Shown: positions 26,278 through 38,224 of the stretch, one piece after another
Numbering within the stretch: position 1 is the stretch's first letter
Layout: every line of letters begins with the position of its first letter
From: Polytrichum commune
Lineage: Eukaryota > Streptophyta > Polytrichopsida > Polytrichales > Polytrichaceae
DNA: 64,000 nt
Reading direction: 5' to 3'
NCBI GenBank assembly: GCA_950295325.1
Contig: OX485806.1
Span: 5,828,001-5,892,000 of the forward strand
The notes under the pieces: generated by a model
The model's input: the letters and a program-made list of their open reading frames with translations, nothing else
What the model was told of the DNA's origin: nothing
The model's database searches: none
Translations under genes and position numbers: made by a program

Positions 26278-27930
26278 TTATGGTGGGGGGTGGTTATATT
26301 GGTGGCCCATGATGCATAGTATGTCTAGTTTAAACCTAGCATTGGGGTGACATCTTTGGGCACCAAAAGTGCACAATAATAGCCATGTTGGTACGGTGTT
26401 ATCTTGAGATATTCCATTGTAGGTACATGCGTTCAAAAGTATGCAATGTCTTGATACTTTGCTTGCTATAAGGAGTTTACGTAGTTCCCATACAACTTTG
26501 TTGTGCCTTTTTGTTATTAAGACATGAATGTGTTGTTGTTTGCATTTAAGTAGTACATGTGGCCATGTATCTACGTCTAGTGAGTTACACACATGGCATG
26601 TTATTGATGGATTGCATTCTCTACCACATAAGAGTTGTTTACGGGGATGGCCCATATATTGTCCCGTTTGGAATTTGATTAGGCTTGTTATTTGTTTATT
26701 TGTAATAATTGGAAATTTTCATAAGTCGTGTGATAATACTATATCTATGTCTTCGTTTTCAAGCCATTTATATAATTGGTGTGTTTGGTTTGCTATAACT
26801 GCTAAGATATATATTTTTTCATATTTAAGGTTGTGTTTATCAAGGTGTCTAAGGGGGCCTTTGTTAGTGTTTCTTGCATTGTATGCCATTGGTCATTTTG
26901 GAGGTATTATGGTGTGGGGTGTGCTTGTTCATAAGGTGCTACAACATTTTTGTGGTCTAATGTGCATCCCTTCTTGGCTAGTGTGTATGCTTGTTCATTA
27001 CCATTGATGTTAGCATGAGCTTTGACTTTGCGGAGTGCGGAAGTTTGTGTGTGGGATCCTAACATTTGGGCTGTAGATTCAAGGATAGTTTTGTTTGGGT
27101 GGATGCTATGGATTGTGGGGTGCTTGATTTGGGTATTTAGTAGATATATGACATCGAGGCAATTTGTGAAAGTAAATCCTATTTTTTCACGTTTCCAATG
27201 TCCATTAGTTATTTCTTTAGGTGGTTTGAATGATTGGGCTGTGTAAAAGCATAATTGTGGCAGGTATTTGGGGAGTAGGCACCATTCTAGATTAGTATTG
27301 GGTGTTTGCAGGTATAGGTGGTGGGGCTTGTGTGAATATTGTGGGGAGTTGTAAGGTGTTGGCCATAGCAAACATTTGATGTGTAAATTCATCATATCCG
27401 ATGGGTGTGTTTTATGGTGTATGCAAAATATATGGATGGCATTATTTTATGGTATGGGTTCAATTTTCAATTATGGTGGGATTGTTGGTTCTTCGTAGGA
27501 GATAGTATTTGCTTTGAAATGGGTTATGACATGCGAGTTTGGAAAGGGACCGTCATGGGGATTGAAGTTGTGATACCAATTATAGTATGGGGTTATTAGT
27601 ATTATAACAATGTTTGGGTCATTTTTGGTTGTGAGATGTGCCTAGTGGAGAGCTTGTTGTGTTTCGTTTTCTGTATGTGGGTGGGCATATCCATTACCCT
27701 ACTGTTTGTATTGGAGGTATTCCTTATGATCGAAATATTATGTCTTTGGGGAATGGAGAGTAGAATTGTTTGAGAGTTGGAGGGCACATGCTACTAGTGA
27801 TGTGAAGTAGGAGTGTGTTCTTTGAAAGGAGTCAATGATGTGGTCAAGGATGACATTTGGAAGTCTATATTGTGAGAGTTTGAGGGGGTTGTTTTCGGGT
27901 ATTCTATATTTACATCTTTGGTACAACCAT
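26278..27930 (-). mobile_element. Decayed LINE fragment with RNase H and CCHC segments
   Basis: On the minus strand, 27395-26907 contains FTFTNCLDVIYLLNTQIKHP and then KVKAHANINGNEQAYTLAKK, which match the conserved D and KxKAHxxxxGNExAD motifs of RNase H; the usual D of QAD is Y here. 26655-26278 contains CHVCNSLDVDTWPHVLLKC (C-x2-C-x11-H-x4-C) followed by ITKRHNKVVWELRKLL, a typical LINE tail. 27926-27602 reads as worn sequence from the reverse transcriptase C-terminal side. Stops and frame changes show it is dead. The 5' part, endonuclease and catalytic reverse transcriptase motifs are absent. Confidence 0.78.
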
Positions 27931-29660
27931 ACTTATCCCATTCAAAATGGTTGGGTAGGAGGCTTAAGGTTATGGGATTGACTTAGTGCTAGGCAATATT
28001 TTTGCTATAGCCATTGTAGTCTTATTTAACTTTTGTATGCAAGAGATATAAGGGTTCAAAGCTTCATTGATAGATAACCCAAACCCAACACAAGGACAAG
28101 TTTGACATTAAGGTGGTAGACATTCTCATAATCAATAAGTAATTTTTTATCTGCAAGATATTTATCGTTAGTGTTCATAACACTACCAAGCAACTACATG
28201 CTGGTGTGATTTCAAAGAAAGAGGCTCCGATTAAAATGCTCTAATAATTTACACCATCGCTTGTCGAAATGGTCATAATATTCAACTTGAGTGCTCCCCA
28301 TAATTGGAAGATCTTGGAAAGAAAAATAAAATATGCTCATGTAAGACATGATCCCACAAAACGCAACCAAGGAACTGTGTAATGTTATGTCGGGTGAATG
28401 TTACTTTTATCATATTGATAATAAGAATGTCCACCATCTTAACGTCATATTCCCGCATTGGTTTTAAGTCATCTACCAATAAAGCTTTTAGGCCTAAAAG
28501 TTACAAGGCCTTCCAATAAACCCCTTGTCAATTGCCAACAAACATTCAACTAAATATTCCAAATTGAATGATGCGATTCATGTTTAGAGCTTGTAAATGC
28601 CAGTTTTGGCACCATCTAACTTAGCCTTCCCTTGTGACATTTGTAGGCACGTTGACCTTGAATCCATCCACGAAGAAAGGCTTTGCAAGATAAGCTATGT
28701 TTGGGTGATGATATCTTTTGAGTACCTTTTTGCCCTTTATCCAAGAGATTGAGCTGACTTAGCAACAAGTTAACAATCACCATGCAAGTTTGATGATTCT
28801 TGACCTAAAAAACAAAGAAAAAAACGAGCGAGAATAACCCTTTACAAAGCCTTCGGCTAGAGGTCACATGTGACACATGGCACGTGGAGGAAGACCGGGG
28901 AGTGGCCCATTGTGGAGTAATTGTGGGCGGGGGAGTGTGTAGGAGGCACGCCATTGCACTTTTCGGAAATTACGAAGGCAATGTGTAAGCACATTCTAAA
29001 CTCCGTAATATCAACCCTCTTATTAATGCCACTCTTTCTCTTGTATCTTGAAACCCTAGGGAACGGATGTCCTCAGTTTAAATTTCGTTCCTTGTTGTCA
29101 TGTTTCCCTCCCATATATCACAAGGGTTTTTGACATTACAATAAAACACCAAAGGATTCATACTATATGTTCCCATGCATCGCTTTGTCATTTGATTCAT
29201 TGTAATTGTTGTCATTACGCAATGTTGATTTTGTGTTATTCCATAATGTCACATGCTACACTAATCCTCTTTTATCACACATCCATGTTAACACTACGTA
29301 ACGCCTTGATACCACGTGCACTTTGGTTGCCACGAGCGTGATATTATGGAGTTGAGAGTGTTAACTTTGTTTCTTGCACATTAAAGATCGTTAATGTTGT
29401 TGGTCTAACGATGGTTTTATAGTGAGGGCTTGGGTCCAAGAAACTTGGGGTCCAAAACACCCCTTAATCCCTAAATGCTTGGGCCTCTTTTTCAGAATTT
29501 TGGATCTCATAATTTTGGACCTCTGAAAAGAGTGTGGGTTACTAGTTACTCAAAAACTAGTGTGAGTTATTAGTCGAAGTTACGTGTTGCTATAACATTT
29601 TACCAACATCATCATTTTTTACCAACCAAGTTAATTAATATTCTTTGGTGTGCTTACTAA
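27931..29660. other. Intergenic, no recognisable gene
   Basis: 28860-29130 is slightly GC-richer and has a 70-residue open frame (28921-29133) with a hydrophobic middle but no recognisable family. Nothing else was supported. Confidence 0.45.
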
Positions 29661-30036
29661 CTACACTAAATATGACGTTCAGTGTCTCCAATTCTAATCG
29701 TCTTGCTCGATACTAGTTGTAAACCATGGTGTAGTGTCACCAACACTAAATGTTTACCCAACATTATTTGTCATTCCTTGTAACTTTATTTTTGGGACTA
29801 TAAATTTACAGTGATGCAATTATTGTCATTTACCAAGTGATTCTCATCCAAATTTCAATCATCCATGACAATATCTCATCACAAGTTGACAAGAGAAAGT
29901 AGGGTTTTGGCCAATGGATGAACTCATTCATCATCCATGACAATATTTATTCACTTTTTTCATAAGAAGTTTCATCCAAAAAGTTACCACAGTGACATAA
30001 AATACGAAATGACACTAAATACCATATTTAGTGTAC
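29661..30036. mobile_element. Palindrome-ended MITE, copy 2
   Basis: It starts CTACACTAAATATGACGTTC and ends ACCATATTTAGTGTAC. It is 376 bp and collinear with copies at 367 and 54663. Confidence 0.85.
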
Positions 30037-30465
30037 TTATATTATTTGAGTATGATAATCTTAGTAAAAGTTTATAGCAATGTGTAACTCCAAATGGTAA
30101 CGCACACTAATTAGAGAAAACTCTTTGGAGTCCATTGTTGTGATCTCGACCAATAGGATCGCATGGTTTTCTAGTTTCTTTAGTCCTACACCCTAGTGTA
30201 AGCCCACCCTAAGAAATATGGGTGGAGAAGAAGAATAATTCGGATCTTTGAGGAAAATGTTGGTATCATTCTTCTTTGATGAGATTGTTTCCATTTGTTG
30301 GTCCTACTTGTTGAGTAAATTGCATTATGTTAGAGAGGTGAACATCATCCATCATGTTCTCCCATGTTCCTCCATGTTCTCACATGGTTAATTAGGCATG
30401 GATAGCTGACCTAAAAATCCTCACCGTGTAATGTATGTGTGTTTTTCTAGTCAATAGTCTTGTGT

Positions 30466-30628
30466 TGGCTTATCATAACATTATTCAGGTCCATAACATT
30501 GTTATGTGGGATTGACAATATTCCACAAAATATTCCCCATATTCAAGTTGAATGTAGGAAGTATTTTGTGGAATACTGCCAGTCCCACAAAACACTGTTA
30601 CGGATCTCAATGATGTTATGATTGGAGG
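30466..30628. mobile_element. Foldback MITE of about 163 bp
   Basis: Arms of about 70 bp pair across a short loop. TATTCCACAAAATATTCC on the left pairs with GGAAGTATTTTGTGGAATA on the right. The outer CATAACATTATTCAGGTCC pairs with GGATCTCAATGATGTTATG. A few mismatches are scattered. Nothing is encoded. Confidence 0.8.
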
Positions 30629-31994
30629 TGTAACACAAATTAAGTTGTTCAAATTTTGACTATATCACATGTTACAATTGATTCTAGGCATACAAAACAT
30701 AAACTGTCTTCAAATAATCGCCTATCCCAAACGAGACCCTGGGAACAAATTCCTTGGTCAACAAATTTTTAAATTAGAGTAAATGAAAGCACTGTTATAA
30801 CAAAGGGAGAACATAAGAAGCTAATAAATAACTAGATTGCATGTTTTAATTCATGTAGGTGGAACGAAGTAGGTGAAGAAACAAGGGCTCCCAACTTGTA
30901 GGTAGGGCCAGTAACACGCTCCACTACTCTTATTTTGTAACCAAGTTAGGACCAATTCCATGTAGATATTACAAGTACCTCACAAACAAAGTTGCAAATA
31001 TAACCCTTGCTTGTTTGAATATGGCAAAGTTTTTCAAATAAAAATTCAAAGGGTAGTAACATTTTCATTAAGATAAATTTAGTTTGATAATAATAGTAAT
31101 AATAATGACCATATTACACCCAAATAAGCACCCAAAATGCCATTTTAAACAGAAGTGAGCCTTGAAGTGACCTTCCCTACAAGAGCACTTAATGAATCAT
31201 GGAATTTGCATTTTGACTGGAGATTCTAGGAGCATACAAATTCTAATCACAAATTTCTCGTGACATTCTTCCTCCCTTAACCCACTGATCCAACAACCAA
31301 ATAAATATGTGAATCGGAAGTGCCCACAATAGGTACACACTTGACCTGAATATCCTCAACATGTCTTGTATTTTGTGGTGGAGAAGAGTTGGTGGCACCC
31401 ACAAGCCTCAAACACCACACCATTCACTTGATGCTTGGGGAAGACTACACAGGTGGTCATAATATAAAGGCCTCACATTGATGGTGTTCCATCAAAATAG
31501 AAAACTTCAGCATCAAAGTGTCCAACAACAATTGGACAAATTTGGAGTCTCTCATGCTAAATCCAATGTCATAAGGCTTACCTTTCTCTTTTCTTTTCCC
31601 CTCCCTCCCTCCCCCCTCCCAAATGTGGATGATTTACCATGGTTTTATTTATGTATCATTCACTTTGATTATCTGGGATGCTCAGTCGTGGACTTTTGAG
31701 ATTCTCATGGCGAAGAACCTCTTCTTTAAGTGAATTTGAGTCCTTTGATGTAAAGCTTAACATATAATAGTATAGCTACAAGAACACAGAAATCTGCTTG
31801 TCAAATTTTTGCACGTTTTAAATACAAGGACATGCTCAAGCCGTATATATATTTCTATGAGAGAGTCATTCTCTAACTTGAAGGCCTTGACAACTTAAAC
31901 AAATCAAGGGCTTGCTATTTGACCTCATTCATGATATATGAAAATTTGATTTCTGAAAGAGTGGAAGAAGTAGAAGGAACACAAAGTGGTCAAA
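30629..31994. other. 3' flank of PTAC6
   Basis: No second gene was recognised. The 3' untranslated region of PTAC6 must lie at the right side of this stretch. The open frame at 31478-31699 is probably chance. Confidence 0.45.
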
Positions 31995-34900
31995 TCAGAA
32001 CCAGTTCGAGGTTTCATAATCTCTGAAACCTCGCAAATAATTCTCCATGTTTTCTCTAGTGCGGTTCCACTGAAGATCACCAATCACCTCGTCCGGAGTA
32101 TGTCTCAGTTCCTGAAAAAGAAAAGAAACAATGACTCATGCCACAAATATTTCTCAGTAATTGAAATGTAAGCTCAAATGTTGAAACCCATGCATGCTGC
32201 AAAAGTAGGCGTGTGTAATGTACGAACCGAAGGTATAAGTTTAAAAGAAGTTCCGTCGTCGCGCACAATCAAAGTCTCCTCACTGCGATTCCGATACTTT
32301 CCAGTTTTAACCTCCACCTGGAAAATCCCATATCATAGTTAACTCTGGAATTCCAACATGGGTATAAGAAACTTTGAGCACCTTTTCATTTATTAAACAT
32401 ACACCTGTATGTGAGTGGTATATGGTTAGGTGTAGACCTAAGAATGAAACAACAAAAAGACATGTATTTACAAGAGATTGGACTATGTGCTAAAAAATTA
32501 TTAACCATTCTAGGCTCAACAGTCAACATAATTAGGGGACCTATATGATCATTTGATAAGAAATCCATATGAGCTCTGAAAATTGTGAGGAAAATGGCTA
32601 CTGTCTACTGGCATGATTTGGATTTGTTAACCATCTCGCACTTGTCCTACAAGAAGTCGGTGCAGAACGAAAAGTGTCTGATGAAGGCCCACTTACCCAA
32701 TGTCAAATTGTTTTTATCAGTTTCATAAGATAGAGCAAAAAGATGCCTAATGAAGAACTCCATATTTAAAAAGCTGATCTGATATTGGGTATATGGTGAT
32801 TTGAAGAATACCTTGACATCAGCTCTTCTGATTGACCTTGTGGTGGAGTCAATAACGTAAATCTCTTCAAAATCCAGAACAAAATTTTCATCATCTTCCC
32901 GGAGATTGCGATAGTGCTTGATTAAAAATACCTGTTAACCAATGTCGTCAAAAATTGAGATCAGATCAATTTAAGTAGAAAGGGAGAAAAGGTGTTTCAC
33001 AACCAACCAACATCCTGCACTTGCCAAATCCATCCACCAACAATCCCCTGATTAGATCGTCCCACTTCACTTTGCATTAGAGCTTGGGGCCTAAGGGAAC
33101 AAGGGAACAAGGAAGTTTGAAGGCATGGAAATATCTATATGGAGTCCTACACGACATGCAAATGGCTAACTTTTCATGGTCTACCAGATTTTGCATCAAG
33201 CCCACCTCAAACAGCGGGTCTAGGACAAAACAGACACTTCAAAATCTCACAAACCTTGATTTACTATAACTTATTGTGTAGAAGGGCCCAATGAAGAGAA
33301 TGGCAATGAGATAAGATTTGGTTGAAAGCCCAGTTGTGTATTTCGTTACATTACACTTAAAGTCCTGTGACCACACAAACTTGGACTTCAATTTTCAGAT
33401 GAGTTTCAGGGGCCCTCACAAAATTCAGTCACGGCCATTGGCTGTAATGTAGAGTGGCCCTTAGAGGTGATGAAGAAAAGCAAAGATGAAAGAAAAGTGC
33501 AACCATCTAGACCTTCAAGCACTGGCTTCAAGTGAATTTCCTAGGTGACTTATTTGAGCAAAAAATGCACACCTACCTTCATGGCTTGGTATTCAGTCTT
33601 GTAAAGAGGTGCACGTGGAGTATCAACTGGGGGCTCTGTGACTGAGATATATTCGTAATTGCTCTTCATGCACCGTAGTGGCTGCATAGATTCACAAAAC
33701 ATCTTTTACTTGAAGAAAGCAAACTTTCACAAATTGCAGAGTTTGCTAACAAGAAAATGCAACAGGTGCCAATCCCATGTATGGGAGGCTGACTGCTAGA
33801 CCTACCTGTGAATGGAACCTCAATTTGCAACTTTGAAGTTTTTATTACTTGGAAGCATAAAAAGCAGAACTAATCCCAATTTGGGTTGCTAAAATTTTGG
33901 TGGTTGCAATATGCCTATGCATGAATCAAGCCAGAAAAGAAACTATCATGGCTGTGCCATCTTAGATGTGCACATGTCAAACTTGTAATAGCAAAATTGG
34001 TAATTCACATCTTTCTACTCTTGACCTTTGATACAATGGATTTATGATCAAATACTCAGGAAAATCATAAAAGAGCACTCAAATTTGAGCCACAAAGGGT
34101 GTAATGAAATGGGCAACAAACGTACCTTCTTGGGCATGTTGCCAACTACTTTTGGGATTGCATAGGTGTCTGTATCAGGATTAGTTACATACATCTGTAC
34201 ACTCACAACACACAGGTGTTTCTTTCAGCATGACCTGGAAACGTTCTCTTACAAAATTTAGGTGTGCAAATAAAGACGTTAGGAACATTCCAGGACTGGT
34301 CGTTACTTGACCTTGGCCTTGACCTTGATGTTAATGTTTCTCAGCAATGAAGAAAAATCACAAGTTTGACAACATCTATGATTTCACAAGAATGACTTGA
34401 AAGTCAGTTGATTACAGACCAATGTCACTGAACTACACATTATTGCGGACATACATCACCCACAAATATGGAAATTAAGATATACCATCTGCAAAATTGA
34501 TCTTGCAGTAGGTTCTTCACCCTTGCCAAAAATGTCTAACCAGTATTTTTGTTGTTGTAAGTTCTTATTTACAAAATGGTTTTGGAGGCACACTGTTGCA
34601 TGATTGAGTAATTTACTGCAGCTTGAATGCCATATTTCCCTACTCCTACAAATTGGAGCCAGGGAACAGGCGGTCCCACATAGTAGGTACTGAAAAAGGA
34701 CACAAAAAACATGCTAGTATTTTTTATTCTCCAGAGACTGGTTGAATGGGTAGAATTAGAAGGGCAAAAGCAATAGTTAGACTTAGCAATAGTCAATCAA
34801 GAGGGCAATGTCAATCAAGAGTGTATTTTTTAGGAAAGAAATGCTCTCAAAAGACAATGAGTCCCCAGATGTTTGGACAAGAACCGTGCATAGAATACAT

Positions 34901-36738
34901 ACGGCTGGACATTGATGCATATATTTTGGAAATTGGAGCAGGGCCACATGCACAAAGCAATCACAAGTTACAAGAAAGGGACAGAAAAAATTTACCTCTC
35001 TAAAATCGAAGACATCATCATCTTGATCGGGGACTCTTCTGATGAAGAAATCACAGTCATACAAAGTGAGTTTATGGAACTCGTCTTCGTCAATTTTGTA
35101 GTCCACAATCCTTTCCTCCTCTACACCTTCAGTAGATATGAAGGATTCACTTTCTTGAACACCATACTCCCCCATGGGCATATCATATTCGGTTTCATAG
35201 TCGCGTAGGTCACCTTCATCATCATCCTCCTCATTTTCTCGATCCATCTCATAGTCCACGGCGTCTTCCACCTCAAAATCATCCTCGGCTCCTTGTATTT
35301 CTCTCCCTCGCCTTTGTTTTCGAGGTTTTAACCAACTTGGACTTTGAGTTAATGATCTAGGGAACGAAATCCTTGATGACGTAGCCGCCTGCTCTGACAT
35401 CAAATAAATAAGAAACAACCTAATAATAAAATGATATAGTACCACTGACATGCGGTGCTGTGTCTACAAAACCACTCTGCATTTCCCTGTGACCTTTGAA
35501 CCTATCCCTGGGTCCAAAACCCAGAACCTAAACCCTAAACCCTTTTTTGCATCTAGTCTCCACTATGACGCACGCAAGTTAAACCGTCAACCTCCCTCAA
35601 ATAGCATAAAAGACAACCAACAAAACCCTTCGAACTGTTTGTACCAACCAAATGCTCGCCACAGAATAAATTCAGAAGAATCTTAACCTTGGAAGAGGAT
35701 TGAGGCTTCACAAGCAGAATTTCCTTTACCAAAACCCAGAACCCTAAGCCCTAAACCCTTCTTTGATCTAGTCTTCGCTATGACACAAGCAAATTAAACC
35801 CTTACCCTCCCTCAAATAGCATAAAATGTGAACAACAAAATCTTCCATGATGCTTGTACCAACCATAAGCTCACCACAATAAAGATTCAGAAGAAGCCAA
35901 AAACCTTCAAAGAGAATTGAGGCTTTACAAGAATTGGCCAGAATTTCATTTGCCAAAACCCTAAACCCTTCTTTGAATCTAGTCTCTACTATGCCACAAG
36001 CAAGTTAAACCCTCACCCTCCCCGAAACAAATATAAAGCGCGACCAACGAAATCTTCCTAGCTGCTTGCACCAACAAAATGCTCGCCACAATAGTAATTC
36101 AGAAGAATCCTAACCCTGGAAGAGGATTGAGGCCTCACAAAAATTGACCAGAATTTCCTTTGCCAAAACCATAAACCCTTCTTTGCATTTACTCTCCACT
36201 ATGACACAAGCAAAGTTAAGCCTCACCCTCCCTCAAACAGGATAAAGTACGACCAACAAAATCTTCCTAACCACTTGTACTAACCAAATGCTCGCCACAA
36301 TAAAAATTCAGAAATAACCAAACCCTGGAAGAGGGTTCAGGGTTCACAAGAATTGACCAAATTTTCTTTTGCCAAAAAACTTAACCCTCCTTCAAATCTA
36401 CTCTTCTGGTCAAATAGAGTTCACCACACCTTATCTGGAAGTAGCGTGAGTTAATGGGATGCAAGAATGCAGACCTCACTTTACAATTGCCAAAAAATGC
36501 CAAATATTCAAAAAAATTCGCAACATTTCAGAACCTGTGCGAAGAGGCGCATGCCGCGGCGAGTTGCTAGAATGGCAGCTGCTCGGCCATGCTCTGGCCC
36601 CGGAGCTGACAACTTAGAAACAATTTTTACTTTGGCTGCAATTGGGCCCGCGCTCCTTCTCCTGCCGCTGAAGCTGCTGGAGGCTGCGAATTGACAGCTG
36701 CTAGTGTGAGCGCAGGAGGCGATGCTCGCCATAGCCAT
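31995..36738 (-). CDS. PTAC6: PTAC6/PAP8, plastid RNA polymerase-associated acidic protein (7 exons)
   Basis: Exons read 36738-36535, 35388-34996, 34194-34126, 33681-33577, 32931-32812, 32317-32228 and 32111-31995. All six introns are GT-AG and fall between codons (phase 0), giving 365 aa. Residues 1 to about 60 are Ser/Ala/Arg-rich and nearly free of acid, as in a chloroplast transit peptide. Residues 102-137 are strongly acidic (ENEEDDDEGD). The conserved part follows: YDCDFFIRRV (178-187), DFREMYVTNPDTDTYAIP across exons 2/3, VTEPPVDTPRAPLYK in exon 4, LDFEEIYVID in exon 5, and the terminal SNWF. From family knowledge these match PTAC6 (PAP8), a component of the plastid-encoded RNA polymerase complex needed for chloroplast gene expression; Arabidopsis PTAC6 is similar in length and also ends SNWF. 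The start is the first ATG after a GA-rich leader. Intron 1 carries a tandem repeat array, intron 5 a dispersed repeat, and a transposon nest begins 65 bp upstream. The identification is from memory of the family, without a search. Confidence 0.88.
32394..32645. repeat. Dispersed about 250-bp repeat in PTAC6 intron 5
   Basis: The stretch shares a diagnostic order of segments with other copies: an ACACCT-type start, a TTAGGTGTAGACCTAAGAAT-like block, AAAAAGACATGTATTT, GAGATTGGACTATGTGCT, then GAGCTCTGAAAATTGTGAGG. Related copies lie near 4495, 22405, 42170, 57960, 62560 and 62900, and in reverse near 20690, 23030 and 23370. No coding capacity or clear terminal repeat was seen. Confidence 0.6.
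35510..36400. repeat. Tandem array of about 210-bp units with telomere-like CCCTAAACCC, in PTAC6 intron 1
   Basis: The motif CCCTAAACCC or a one-base variant recurs at 35533, 35749, 35959 and 36169, with a weaker copy near 36379. Spacings are 216, 210, 210 and about 210. Each unit then repeats a segment reading TCTAGTCTCCACTATGAC, a CTCCCTCAAATAGCATAAA segment, a CCAACCAAATGCTCGCCACA segment and a GAAGAGGATTGAGGC segment. About four and a half units fill most of intron 1. The CCCTAAACCC core matches the plant telomere repeat, but only one or two repeats occur per unit, so this is an interstitial satellite and not a telomere. Confidence 0.85.
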
Positions 36739-36802
36739 GGCTCCCCAGCCTTCTCGTCAGTCTCTCTTCTCTTCTCTGTTCTTCTCTCTCCCTCTCCCTC
36801 AC
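36739..36802 (-). promoter_or_regulatory. Short GA-rich leader of PTAC6, truncated by a transposon
   Basis: On the minus strand the 64 bases before the PTAC6 ATG are GA-rich, typical of a plant 5' untranslated region. No TATA box is visible between the ATG and the transposon edge. The native promoter therefore either lies beyond the 5.3-kb insertion or the element now supplies it. This is inference. Confidence 0.45.
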
Positions 36803-37859
36803 TAAGGCCCACTTCACACACGAGCCAAGAGCCGTGACCATGAAAGTGTGAGAGCCCAAAAGAAAGTGTCCAGAGGCCGTCCCAAATCACTTCCAAAAAC
36901 ATGTAGTGTGGTCACGGGCCCTCAAGTGTAGTGTGAAGTTATATGTGAACGGCCCTCAACTATATGCTATTTCAATGAATTTTTATTTAAGCTGGGTCTT
37001 CACACATTATAAAATAAAACAAGAAAATAGTAGAACCGTGAGGCTCTGTCCTCTTATGAAAGAATACAATTGTAGTTGTACACTTTGCTCATGCCAGTCC
37101 ATGGCTATTTGTTGCACCTATAATCAACTATAGTCAATTAGATTTTTTTCAATACATTCTAGGAAATAATTATAGTTAACTAGATATATATAACTATAAT
37201 TAACTACATTCTTTGGCAGGTTCAATCACGATCAACTATAGTTACGAAAGGCAACTAGTTAACTACTAGTTGAATTAGTTGGTTAGTTGCCCAAGGTATG
37301 CAAGCTTGCATCATCCATGTTAGATCAACTTGACTAAAAATAGCAGGGACAAGTAACGTGCAAGTGTGAACATAAAGTAGTTAGGAATTTTGCTCTTAGA
37401 ACATAGAAGTTGATGCATAGTCTCTGTCCTACAGACAACGCCAATAAATTAACAGTTGTGAGATTTCGATGTGCTATGGTCTATCAAATTTGTATTAGGT
37501 CTACCTCCAAGAGATGGTTTTTGGAAACAATCTAAGTGACCATGAATATGATCCATTTGATGCCATGTAGCAATCCATGCAGACTTTACATTCATCTTGT
37601 GTTCACTTACTCCGTTGGTCCCTCAAGCATAGTGTGAAGCGAACTTGGATTGGCTCTGCCTTCCCAACCAATAAGGGCCGGTTTACACTACGGTGGAGAA
37701 GTCAACCGGTCATGAAAAAAAGGGCGTTTCTCAATTGTGATTGGTCGAAAATGCAACTCTTGACCGGTGGGTGTTTACATTAGGTGAAGAAAACAATGGT
37801 GGTGAACTTTTCTCATGGATGATAAAATGACATGGCCGCCTACATGGCGGCACTTTTTG

Positions 37860-37943
37860 GAGTTGGGCTTCTCCGGAGGAGGAGTTTCTTGTCCAGCCTC
37901 AAGAGGCCGGACAAGAAACTCCTCCTCCGGAGAAGCCCAACTC
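37860..37943. repeat. Perfect 35-bp inverted repeat (hairpin)
   Basis: The left arm 37860-37894 and right arm 37909-37943 are exact reverse complements over 35 bases, starting GAGTTGGGCTTCTCC and ending TTTCTTGTCC. The 14-base loop contains GCCTC/GAGGC, which extends the pairing after one mismatch. The arms are richer in G+C than the surroundings. It lies about 185 bp inside the left terminal repeat of the Harbinger-like element. Confidence 0.95.
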
Positions 37944-38224
37944 AATAAAAATTTAATTTTCAAAAACAGACCTTGACCGTAGATTTCAGATCTGATTTTT
38001 TTCAAAACCTAAGGTGTTGGCAAGCTTCTCTCTCTCTCTCTCTCTCTACTTCTTGAAAATCTGGTACTCTGATACACCAAATATGCTATTCCGGGCAGCC
38101 CGGTTAAAAATAAAAAAGAAAAATTACAATACAAAAGGCCGAAGGGTTCGGGGAAAGCAAGTATGTTCCTCTCCCACAGTGCTAGTCTGACAGCAGTTCC
38201 TCTACCACAGAGTTAGCAGTCCAG

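Noticed and set aside
26528-27007. 159-aa plus-strand open frame
   Set aside because: It is antisense to the LINE RNase H and CCHC tail, whose motifs are on the minus strand.
34912-35208. 98-aa plus-strand open frame
   Set aside because: It is antisense to the conserved acidic exon 2 of PTAC6.
35521-36180. Chromosome end or true telomere
   Set aside because: Only one or two CCCTAAA motifs occur per 210-bp unit, inside an intron with genes on both sides.
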